Below, piece by piece: positions 52,609 through 60,237 of a stretch of 60,237 nucleotides of DNA. Under the pieces are notes generated by a model that saw only the letters and a list, made by a program, of their open reading frames with translations, was not told the DNA's origin and did not search any database. The stretch covers positions 1-60,237 of the forward strand of contig JARRNT010000040.1 of the NCBI GenBank assembly GCA_037384645.1, in the 5' to 3' direction. The stretch's first letter is position 1, and each line of letters starts with the position of its first letter. The stretch comes from RI-92 sp037384645. GTDB lineage: Bacteria; Pseudomonadota; Gammaproteobacteria; UBA6429; Thiohalophilaceae. The position numbers and the translations under genes are program-made.

Positions 52609-54501
52609 ATGCCACCACGCAACTATACCTCGGAAGATATTGAAGTCCTGACAGGTCTCGAACCGGTTCGTAAACGGCCTGGCATGTATACCCAGACCGA
52701 TCGTCCCAACCACCTTGCTCAGGAAGTGATCGATAACAGTGTGGATGAAGCCATTGCTGGGCATGCAAAACGCATCGATGTGCGTTTATACAAGGATGGA
52801 TCCCTGGAAGTCTCTGACGATGGCCGCGGTATGCCGGTAGACAAACATCCCAGGGAAAAAGTCCCGGGGGTAGAGGTTATCCTGACCCGCCTGCATGCGG
52901 GTGGCAAGTTTTCCAACAAGAATTACAAATTTTCCGGTGGCCTGCACGGCGTGGGTGTATCAGTTGTTAACGCGCTGTCAAAACATCTGGAAATCTGGAT
53001 ACGACGCGACGGCAATGAATACAACATGGCCTTCGCCAATGGCAAAAAGTCCTCCAAGCTTGAAGTCGTTGGTGAAGTTGGCAAGCGAAATACCGGTACT
53101 ACGCTCCGCTTCTGGCCTGATCCTAAATTTTTTGATAGTGCGAAGTTTTCCATTCCCCGGCTCAAGCACGTGCTGCGCGCCAAGGCGGTATTGTGCCCGG
53201 GTTTGCGTGTTACGTTTGAAGACGAGGCGGGCAAGGAGCAGGAAGAGTGGTATTACGAGGATGGTCTTAAGGATTATCTCACCAGTGCACTGCGTGGTAG
53301 TGAATTGCTGCCGGAGGAAGGTTTTGTCGGTAACTTTGAGGGTAATGATGAGGCCGTCAGCTGGTCCATTGCCTGGGTTACGGAAGGTGAGGCCAGCCTG
53401 ACCGAGAGTTATGTTAACCTGGTACCGACATCTCAGGGTGGAACCCACGTCAACGGTTTGCGTACCGGCCTCACCGAAGCAGTTCGTGAGTTTTGTGAGT
53501 TTCGTAATCTTGTGCCACGGGGCGTCAAACTTACACCGGAAGACGTGTGGGACAAGGTCAGTTTTATTCTTTCCGTCAAGCTGGCGGACCCACAATTCTC
53601 GGGTCAGACCAAGGAGCGTTTGACCTCGCGTGAATGCAGTACCTTTGTCAGTGGCGTCGTGAAGGATGCCTTTGGCTTGTGGCTGAACCAGCATGTCGAG
53701 TCCGGAGAACGTATTGCAGAGCTGGCGATCAGCAGTGCACAAAGTCGCATGCGTGCCGGACGCCAGGTCGTACGTAAAAAAGTAACGCAAGGACCGGCTT
53801 TACCGGGCAAACTGGCGGACTGCTCTTCACAGGACAGTGAACGCACAGAGCTGTTTTTGGTGGAAGGCGACTCAGCTGGTGGTTCCGCCAAGCAGGCCCG
53901 CGATCGTGAATTCCAGGCAATCATGCCGCTGCGCGGCAAGATCCTGAATACCTGGGAAGTGGACTCCGCCGAAGTCCTCGGTTCCCAGGAAGTGCATGAC
54001 ATTTCAGTCGCTATCGGTGTCGATCCCGGCTCGACTGAGCTGGGTAAACTGCGTTATGGCAAGGTGATCATTTTGGCTGATGCAGATTCGGACGGCGCAC
54101 ATATCGCCACCTTGCTCTCTGCCCTGTTCCTGCGTCACTACTGGCCACTGGTGGCGGCGGGTAATATCTATGTCGCCATGCCACCGTTATATCGGGTTGA
54201 TGTCGGTAAGGATATTTATTATGCGCATGATGATGCGGAGAAACAGGGCATCATCGACCGGATCGCCGCAGAAAAGAAAAAGGGCAAGGTCAGTGTGACC
54301 CGCTTCAAAGGCCTGGGTGAAATGAATCCGTTGCAATTGCGTGAGACCACGATGGATCCAAATACCCGCCGCCTGGCACGGCTGACCATCAAGCCCGGAG
54401 ATGGTACCCAGACCCTGATGGATATGCTACTGGCCAAGAAACGTTCCGCCGACCGACGGGCCTGGCTGGAAAGTAAGGGCGACCTCGCCGAAGTAATCTG
54501 A
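52609..54501 (+). CDS. parE: DNA topoisomerase IV subunit B
   Basis: ParE is the GHKL ATPase subunit of topoisomerase IV. Motifs are LEPVRKRPGMYT, the DNSVDEAIAGHA Asn/Asp, VSDDGRGMPVD, the GGLHGVGVSVVNALS loop, the Toprim EGDSAGGSAKQARDR and the DADSDGAHI metal site. The 630 residues and the immediate parC partner identify ParE rather than GyrB. Confidence 0.96.
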   Translation: MPPRNYTSEDIEVLTGLEPVRKRPGMYTQTDRPNHLAQEVIDNSVDEAIAGHAKRIDVRLYKDGSLEVSDDGRGMPVDKHPREKVPGVEVILTRLHAGGKFSNKNYKFSGGLHGVGVSVVNALSKHLEIWIRRDGNEYNMAFANGKKSSKLEVVGEVGKRNTGTTLRFWPDPKFFDSAKFSIPRLKHVLRAKAVLCPGLRVTFEDEAGKEQEEWYYEDGLKDYLTSALRGSELLPEEGFVGNFEGNDEAVSWSIAWVTEGEASLTESYVNLVPTSQGGTHVNGLRTGLTEAVREFCEFRNLVPRGVKLTPEDVWDKVSFILSVKLADPQFSGQTKERLTSRECSTFVSGVVKDAFGLWLNQHVESGERIAELAISSAQSRMRAGRQVVRKKVTQGPALPGKLADCSSQDSERTELFLVEGDSAGGSAKQARDREFQAIMPLRGKILNTWEVDSAEVLGSQEVHDISVAIGVDPGSTELGKLRYGKVIILADADSDGAHIATLLSALFLRHYWPLVAAGNIYVAMPPLYRVDVGKDIYYAHDDAEKQGIIDRIAAEKKKGKVSVTRFKGLGEMNPLQLRETTMDPNTRRLARLTIKPGDGTQTLMDMLLAKKRSADRRAWLESKGDLAEVI

Positions 54502-54529
54502 ACCACGAATCTGAACAAAATCTGCCACA

Positions 54530-56794
54530 ATGACTGACGAAATCCTGGAAGACAATGTCGAGCGTCTGCCGCTCAAGACTTTCACCGAACAAGCCTACCT
54601 GGATTATTCCATGTACGTGGTGCTGGATCGGGCACTGCCGAACATTGCCGATGGCCTGAAACCAGTACAGCGTCGGATTATCTATGCAATGTCCGAACTA
54701 GGCCTCAAGGCCGGGACCAAGTTCAAGAAATCCGCGCGCACGGTCGGTGATGTACTGGGTAAGTTCCATCCCCATGGTGACAGTGCCTGTTATGAAGCCA
54801 TGGTGTTAATGGCGCAACCGTTCTCCTACCGCTATCCCCTGCTGGAAGGCCAGGGCAACTGGGGTTCCCCGGATGATCCCAAGTCCTTTGCCGCCATGCG
54901 TTATACCGAGTCGCGTTTGTCCGCCTTCGCCGATTTGTTATTGCAGGAACTTGGGCAGGGCACGGTCGACTGGGCCCCGAATTTTGATGGTACCCTGGAT
55001 GAACCCAGGTTACTTCCCGCGCGGGTGCCGCATGTCCTGCTCAACGGGACCACGGGTATTGCCGTCGGGATGGCCACGGATATTCCACCGCATAACCTGC
55101 GTGAAGTAGGTGAGGCCTGTATTCACTTATTAAAAAATCCGAAAGCAACACTGGCCGAAGTTTGCAAGTTTGTGCAGGGGCCGGATTATCCGACGGATGC
55201 CGAGATTATTACCCCGCGTAGCGAGATCCGCGAGATGTATGCCAAGGGTGGCGGCAGTATCCGTATGCGGGCCAAATACGAGAAAGAAAAGGGCGGTGAC
55301 ATCATCATTACCGCGCTGCCGCACCAGACCTCACCGGCCAAGATTCTGGAACAGATTGCCGGGCAAATGACGGCGAAGAAACTGCCCATGGTGGTCGACC
55401 TGCGTGACGAATCCGATCACGAGAATCCGACCCGCCTGGTAATTGTGCCCAAGTCCAATCGGGTTGATGCCGGGGAATTGATGGCCCATTTGTTTGCCAC
55501 CACCGATCTTGAGCGCACTTATCGCGTTAACATGAATATGATCGGCCTCAATGGCCGACCCGGGGTCAAGGACCTGCGGAGCATCCTGCTCGAGTGGCTG
55601 GAGTATCGAATCGCCACGGTCCGGCGTCGACTGGAATATCGTCTGCAAAAGGTCAAGGACCGCCTGCACCTGTTGGACGGTTTGCTCATCGCCTTTCTGA
55701 ACCTGGACGAAGTGATTCGTATTATCCGCAAGGAAGACGAACCCAAGCCGGTACTGATGAAGCGTTTCAAGCTCACCGAGGTACAGGCAGATTACATCCT
55801 GGATACCCGCTTACGCCAACTGGCGCGACTGGAAGAAATGAAGATCCGTGCCGAGCAAAAGGACTTGGCCGCGGAACAGGCGGAACTGGAAAAGATCCTG
55901 GGCTCCAATGCACGGCTAAGAACTCTGGTCGGCAAGGAACTGAAGACGGATATCGATAAATTCGGTGATGAGCGGCGGTCTCCCATCGTCTCGCGCGAAG
56001 CGGCCCAGGCCATGGACGAATCGATCCTGATCGGTGCCGAGCCGGTGACTGTCGTGTTGTCCGACAAAGGCTGGGTGCGTGCCGCCAAGGGTCATGAGAT
56101 CGACCCCGCCAGTCTGGCCTACAAGTCCGGCGATCAATTTCTCGATGCTGCCCGGGCCAAGACCAATCAGCTGGCCATCTTTATCGATTCCACTGGCCGT
56201 ACGTATGCGCTACCGACTCACTCATTGCCGTCGGCACGTGGTATGGGTGAGCCCCTGACCGGCAAACTCAGTCCGCCCGATGGGGCTCGGTTCTGTGGTG
56301 TTGTCGCGGGCAATCCGGATCAACTGGTCCTGCTGGCCAATGATACCGGTTACGGTTTTGTCACGACACTGGAAAACCTGATTACCCGCAACAAGAAGGG
56401 CAAGGCGATGATGAAAGTCCCGGCCAATGCCTCGGTGTTGCCACCGGTGCTGGTGGAAGACCTGGAGCATCACTGGGTTGCGGCGGTGACCAGCGAAGGC
56501 CACCTGCTGGTGCATCACATCGACGAGTTACCGCAAATGCCCAGGGGCAAGGGCAACAAGATCATCAATATCCCTTCGGCCAAACTGAAAAGCCGTGATG
56601 AAACTGTCACGGCCGTCACGGTGATCCATGAAGACGACAGCATCAAGATTTACTCCGGCAAGCGCCACAAGATCATTACCCCGGAGGAAATGGAACACTA
56701 CGAAGGCGAACGTGCCCAGCGTGGCCGCAAGCTGCCGCAGGGTTTTCGTAACGTCGAGCGCATGGAGCCGGTAAAGGAAGAGGCTGAGTCCTGA
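54530..56794 (+). CDS. parC: DNA topoisomerase IV subunit A
   Basis: ParC is the DNA-cleaving subunit. The breakage-reunion domain starts at LKTFTEQAYLDYSMYVVLDRALPNIADGLKPVQRRI. The quinolone-resistance region GKFHPHGDSACYEAMV keeps the wild-type Ser and Glu. The active-site Tyr lies in AAMRYTESRLS. The C-terminal beta-propeller region is complete to the end. The 754 residues are normal. parC lies 28 bases after parE. Confidence 0.96.
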   Translation: MTDEILEDNVERLPLKTFTEQAYLDYSMYVVLDRALPNIADGLKPVQRRIIYAMSELGLKAGTKFKKSARTVGDVLGKFHPHGDSACYEAMVLMAQPFSYRYPLLEGQGNWGSPDDPKSFAAMRYTESRLSAFADLLLQELGQGTVDWAPNFDGTLDEPRLLPARVPHVLLNGTTGIAVGMATDIPPHNLREVGEACIHLLKNPKATLAEVCKFVQGPDYPTDAEIITPRSEIREMYAKGGGSIRMRAKYEKEKGGDIIITALPHQTSPAKILEQIAGQMTAKKLPMVVDLRDESDHENPTRLVIVPKSNRVDAGELMAHLFATTDLERTYRVNMNMIGLNGRPGVKDLRSILLEWLEYRIATVRRRLEYRLQKVKDRLHLLDGLLIAFLNLDEVIRIIRKEDEPKPVLMKRFKLTEVQADYILDTRLRQLARLEEMKIRAEQKDLAAEQAELEKILGSNARLRTLVGKELKTDIDKFGDERRSPIVSREAAQAMDESILIGAEPVTVVLSDKGWVRAAKGHEIDPASLAYKSGDQFLDAARAKTNQLAIFIDSTGRTYALPTHSLPSARGMGEPLTGKLSPPDGARFCGVVAGNPDQLVLLANDTGYGFVTTLENLITRNKKGKAMMKVPANASVLPPVLVEDLEHHWVAAVTSEGHLLVHHIDELPQMPRGKGNKIINIPSAKLKSRDETVTAVTVIHEDDSIKIYSGKRHKIITPEEMEHYEGERAQRGRKLPQGFRNVERMEPVKEEAES

Positions 56795-57081
56795 TGACGC
56801 TGGATTGATTTACGCTCCACTTGGATTGGTCGCAGCGATAGTCGAACATAATTAAACTGATCAGTCCTGTTCTTGCCGCCTTGCATACGCAAATATGCCA
56901 GCAATTCTTGCAAAATTTTACTTTCCCCACTCTGACATGCTATTCAGCAGAGGTGATCTGAGTTTTATACATGCCCTGATATTATGTTTTAAGGCTAGAA
57001 TTCTATTACCTGACAGCTGGATTAAGCCTGGGCGATTTGAGCCTGAATAAAAAACAAAAAAGCAAATTAGATAAATCAGGT

Positions 57082-58185
57082 TTATTTGCTTGCCCCGCCT
57101 GATGGCAGGTCGCTATTCTGGTTTTGTTCTTTACGGAGTTGCTTGATTTTTTGCATGACACGTTCGGCGCGGTCGATGTGGCTCAGCAGGTTTTCGTTAT
57201 CCGGGTCGAGGTCCTGTAATTTATTCCAGACGGCCAGGGCCTGCTCGACCTGCCCCTGGCTGTAGAGTTTTCTGCCCAGTTCGATGCCCTGTCTGACATT
57301 CTCATGTATGCGCTGTCGCATTTCATCGTTGTATGCCCGAACCTCCGGTAGTTGCTTGTCATCATCGGGTATCTTTTCGTAATGACTCAGCGCCAGTTTC
57401 AGTTTACCGGCAGCGAGTGCCTTTTTGCTTTTGTCCAGCAGGTTACGCCCGAGCAGGCTTAGTTTCGGTTCGGTTTTGCCTGGTGGTTGTTTGGGCTGCA
57501 GCTGTTTATCAAGGTGGATACGGATACGGGCCAGGGTTTTTTTGAGTTCGGGGGCGGGTTGCAATCTGTCAGCCAGTTCATAACACCGTTGTGCCAGGCC
57601 GAGATCACCCAATGATTCGGCCCGTTTCCCGCAGCTGATTAATTTTGGATACACTTCCCGGGACTGATTTTTGAAATCAGACAACGCGTTCTGGATATTT
57701 CGATCGTCGGGCAGAGTATGTATCAGTTGTTGTTCAACCGGTTTATTTTTTACCAGCCATTCCGCCCTGTTGATATCAAGCTGTATATGCAGACTCTTTA
57801 GATAGTTGTTACGTTGGGCAACAAATTCGCGATAAGTTTTGTCAAGCGCCGGACTGTCTGGCAATTTCTCTTTGGCGTTCCTTAAGGTCAGATCAGCCTG
57901 GTGCCACTGGCCTTTCTCAATCTGGTTGAGTGATTTGTTGATCTGGACCTGCTGATAGCGTTTGGCTTCTACTATGGCCTGCTGGCGTTTTCGTCGGAGT
58001 AATCTGTACTGGGGATTGGAGGGGCGGATATATTTGAGTGTATCGATAACCTTGGCGTATTCATGCTGTGCCATCCAGCTATCTACCTGCTTGTCCAGGT
58101 CACTGCTGAAGGAATTGATGAAAGCACAGCCGGATAGTAACAGCAGCGGCAATCCAAGCACTACTACCTTGAATGCAGGTCTCAT
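57082..58185 (-). CDS. TPR-containing outer-membrane or periplasmic lipoprotein
   Basis: The signal peptide ends in lipobox LLSGC (Cys20). Helical TPR-like repeats fill the rest (for example SWMAQHEYAKVIDTLKYIRP, RAESLGDLGLAQRCYELADRLQP, LAAGKLKLALSHYEKIP, GRKLYSQGQVEQALAVWNKLQDLDPDNENLL). The 367-residue protein has a charged C-terminus. Its start overlaps the stop of the upstream cyclase gene by ATGA, so the two are translated together. A role as an envelope partner of the cyclase is inference. Confidence 0.8.
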   Translation of the reverse strand: MRPAFKVVVLGLPLLLLSGCAFINSFSSDLDKQVDSWMAQHEYAKVIDTLKYIRPSNPQYRLLRRKRQQAIVEAKRYQQVQINKSLNQIEKGQWHQADLTLRNAKEKLPDSPALDKTYREFVAQRNNYLKSLHIQLDINRAEWLVKNKPVEQQLIHTLPDDRNIQNALSDFKNQSREVYPKLISCGKRAESLGDLGLAQRCYELADRLQPAPELKKTLARIRIHLDKQLQPKQPPGKTEPKLSLLGRNLLDKSKKALAAGKLKLALSHYEKIPDDDKQLPEVRAYNDEMRQRIHENVRQGIELGRKLYSQGQVEQALAVWNKLQDLDPDNENLLSHIDRAERVMQKIKQLRKEQNQNSDLPSGGASK

Positions 58186-59729
58186 GCGACGTGCCGGTTC
58201 TTCATTATCTCGTCGATCTGGCGGTCAATGCGCGCACTGTAGGCAGGTTTGACATCGGTGAGAATATAGGTAGTGACCGGCTCGCCGATACCGCGCAGCC
58301 GGATAGACTGGTGACGGTGTGCTACGATGCGCCACTGGACGTCAGGGTCCTTGACCAGATAATCATTAATAACTATTTCCCCCGGTTCGGCTACAGAATG
58401 CAAACGGGCAGCAAGATTCACTGCCTCGCCGACGACTGTGTATTGCATACGGTCGTGTGAACCCATGTTGCCGGCCAGCATCTCACCGCTGTTGACGCCA
58501 ATGCGGAATTGCACCTGCGTCTTGTCCTGCTGGCGGCGCAAGCTATTAATACGATCGACCATGCGCTGGATCATCACGGCGCAGGAAATGGCATTGAACT
58601 TATGTTCTTCATCTTCTTCCGGGGCGCCAAAAATAATCATGGCACAGTCACCCATATACTTGTCGATAGTTCCGTGGTACAGCCGGCTGGCAAGCTCGAT
58701 ATAGGAAAAGTATTCGTTTAGCAGTTGTGCTATTTCTTCGGCTGACAGTTTTTCCGACATGCTGGTAAAACCGACAATGTCAGCGAACAGTGCTGTCGCC
58801 TGTACTCGCTTGCCACCGAGTTGTATCTGATCAAGGTTTTCCATGATCTGTTTGGCGACCTTGTTGGAAACGAAGCGAGAAAAAGCGCTTTCGACCTGAT
58901 GTTTTTCCAGCAATCCGCTGGCCATGTTATTAAAGGCGGAAATCAGGTAGCCAATCTCGTCATTGCGACGCTCGCCAATCCGAAAGCCGTAATTGCCATC
59001 ATGGATAGCTCGACTGGCATCCATTAAATCGTATATTGGTCGGGACAGACGGCGCCCGACAAAATACGCCGTGATGATGCCTAGCAGGATCATGAATATA
59101 GTCGCGGCGGAAATAGCAATGATCGTTTGCTGCAGTGATTGGGAGAGAGCGGATTTACTGAATGTGACCAGCGCGTGGCCGGCAATCAGGTTCTGGTATC
59201 GAATGGGGGTGAGAAACGAAATCAGTTCCTGGGGCTGATTGGCATTATCGCTGTCGGTCCATTCCACCGAATACTGGTCCGGTGCGTAGGATTTTGCCAT
59301 GCTGTATAACTTGCGAAGGTCGTGGATCGGCAGTTTGCCGCTATGTGCCAGGATTTTGCCATCATTGTCATAGACGACGGCACCAACGATATTTTCATTC
59401 TTACCCAGATTGCTGACCTGGACCATCAGGCTGAGGGTGTCGTCAGACAAAACCAGTTCCTTGGAGGACTCTGCCAGTTGTTGCACCATCGCTTCGCCAA
59501 ACTCGTTAATCTGCTTGCGCAGCAGGTGCGACTGGTTGGAAATGATCATCAGTCCCAACAGACTCATGCCCGAGGTGATCAGCACGAACAGGATCAGGGC
59601 AAGTTTGTAGGCAATGGGAATATGGGTAGGTCGCAGGTTATACAGACCGTGCAAAATCCTCGCCCATAAACGGGTGATTCTGCCGGCGCGAAAGCCGGGG
59701 GGATATTGCTGCTCGCCTGACTGCGTCAT
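58182..59729 (-). CDS. Membrane-bound class III adenylate/guanylate cyclase
   Basis: The start at 59729 (MTQSGEQQYPP) has GTGGAG upstream; the TTG at 59753 is less likely. It has an N-terminal span near 40-60, a periplasmic sensor segment of about 120 residues and a second span. A HAMP domain (FVGRRLSRPIYDLMDASRAIHDGNYGFRIG) follows, then a class III catalytic domain with metal-binding FADIVGFTSMSE and DKYMGDCAMIIFG, and QYTVVGEAVNLAARL. Key residues are present, so it should be active; ATP versus GTP preference cannot be settled by eye. It has 515 residues and is the first gene of an operon with a TPR lipoprotein. Confidence 0.9.
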   Translation of the reverse strand: MTQSGEQQYPPGFRAGRITRLWARILHGLYNLRPTHIPIAYKLALILFVLITSGMSLLGLMIISNQSHLLRKQINEFGEAMVQQLAESSKELVLSDDTLSLMVQVSNLGKNENIVGAVVYDNDGKILAHSGKLPIHDLRKLYSMAKSYAPDQYSVEWTDSDNANQPQELISFLTPIRYQNLIAGHALVTFSKSALSQSLQQTIIAISAATIFMILLGIITAYFVGRRLSRPIYDLMDASRAIHDGNYGFRIGERRNDEIGYLISAFNNMASGLLEKHQVESAFSRFVSNKVAKQIMENLDQIQLGGKRVQATALFADIVGFTSMSEKLSAEEIAQLLNEYFSYIELASRLYHGTIDKYMGDCAMIIFGAPEEDEEHKFNAISCAVMIQRMVDRINSLRRQQDKTQVQFRIGVNSGEMLAGNMGSHDRMQYTVVGEAVNLAARLHSVAEPGEIVINDYLVKDPDVQWRIVAHRHQSIRLRGIGEPVTTYILTDVKPAYSARIDRQIDEIMKNRHVA

Positions 59730-59962
59730 AACTCCACTAATCGCTGTAACCAACTGAAATACTTAGGAAATCCGGGGAGGGCAGTCCGCAGATTCCCGTA
59801 TATAATAGCACGGGCGAATCACCGATATATGCGAGTTTGTCCGGATCGTGGTTATCGGGCAATCTCTTGCCAGGACCAACACGGCGTATCGGCATACGAT
59901 ATTCATCACAAATTGAGGCTTACTTATTCTGTGCTTTTTGGGCAAAACAACCGGGTGTGGCT

Positions 59963-60237
59963 ATGCGCTACCTGATGTGGCTGTCGGCACCAATACTGAT
60001 TATGAGTTTGCTGGGCCACATCTGGTTTTACGCCGGATATATTTTGCGCTTGCCGCTGACCTGGGTGTTGCTGATCGCGGGTAGCATGTTGCTCGTTGCG
60101 TTAGTCGGCCTGTTCCTGCTGCGACCCCTGTGTCGTGCGCTATTCGGGCAGACGGAACAGCCTGGCTGGATATTGCAGCTGCTTTCCCAGCTGTCACATC
60201 GCCTGGGCATGCGTCAGCCCGAACTGCATGTGATAGC
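59963..60237 (+). CDS. Probable M48-family metalloprotease, N-terminal part, cut by window end
   Basis: The frame from 59963 is open to the window edge (91 codons). It encodes two hydrophobic spans (LMWLSAPILIMSLLGHIWF, WVLLIAGSMLLVALVGLFLL), then RPLCRALFGQTEQPGW and LSHRLGMRQPELHVI. The last motif looks like the start of an M48/HtpX catalytic domain, but the zinc site lies outside the window. The assignment is therefore tentative. Confidence 0.5.
   Translation, partial: MRYLMWLSAPILIMSLLGHIWFYAGYILRLPLTWVLLIAGSMLLVALVGLFLLRPLCRALFGQTEQPGWILQLLSQLSHRLGMRQPELHVI

Noticed and set aside
1..60237. CRISPR arrays, insertion sequences, tRNA or rRNA genes, prophage
   Set aside because: No spaced direct repeats, transposase motifs, cloverleaf genes or phage genes were seen in any gap or frame.

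Overview
The window reads as the chromosome of a free-living, probably sulfur-oxidising gammaproteobacterium. The evidence is two E. coli-like gene neighbourhoods (gcvR-bcp | dapA-bamC-purC and bamD-rluD-pgeF-clpB), parE/parC, a PilS/PilR-type two-component pair, PII-nadE, and a soxB thiosulfohydrolase gene. No insertion sequence, prophage, CRISPR array, rRNA or tRNA was recognised. The genus cannot be named from this sequence alone.

Region by region. 1-2154: a membrane glycosyltransferase-like protein (cut by the window edge) beside a type IV pilin gene; upstream of the pilin lie a near-perfect sigma-54 promoter and a cluster of TTGTCAG half-sites. 2155-13478: a complete type II secretion operon gspCDEFGHIJKLMN, with gspN broken. 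13511-16754 (minus): pilR, pilS and a small PP0621-type protein; this regulator pair is the natural partner of the sigma-54 pilin promoter 12 kb away. 16896-21016: sucC-sucD-nadE-glnB. 21053-28072: bamD divergent from rluD-pgeF, an inserted FMN-binding glutamate-synthase-like gene, then clpB behind a clear heat-shock promoter. 28239-32655: a small membrane protein, msrP-msrQ for periplasmic methionine repair, and an isolated soxB that is broken. 32724-36195: hemH, a D-2-hydroxyacid dehydrogenase, a bacterial cereblon-like CULT-domain protein and a periplasmic DUF2914 protein. 36295-45353: ettA, a 550-base stretch without a recognisable gene, an RND efflux pair, a LysR regulator, a small conserved protein and an AI-2E/PerM-type permease. 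45332-49889: a PIN-PhoH ATPase, bcp, gcvR and galT (minus), divergent from dapA. 49917-56794: bamC, a YycJ-like metallo-beta-lactamase hydrolase, purC, parE, parC. 57082-59729 (minus): a class III adenylate cyclase with a TPR lipoprotein. The window ends inside a probable M48 metalloprotease.

Two themes deserve attention. First, four genes (pilA, gspN, soxB, gcvR) each appear to have lost a short internal or terminal piece, by my estimate about 50 to 180 bases, while their neighbours are intact. This is either real microdeletion or a systematic assembly problem. Second, the pilin locus, its sigma-54 promoter and enhancer-like repeats, a candidate pilin glycosyltransferase and PilS/PilR form a coherent regulated unit split around the secretion operon. 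The bacterial CULT protein is the least understood intact gene.
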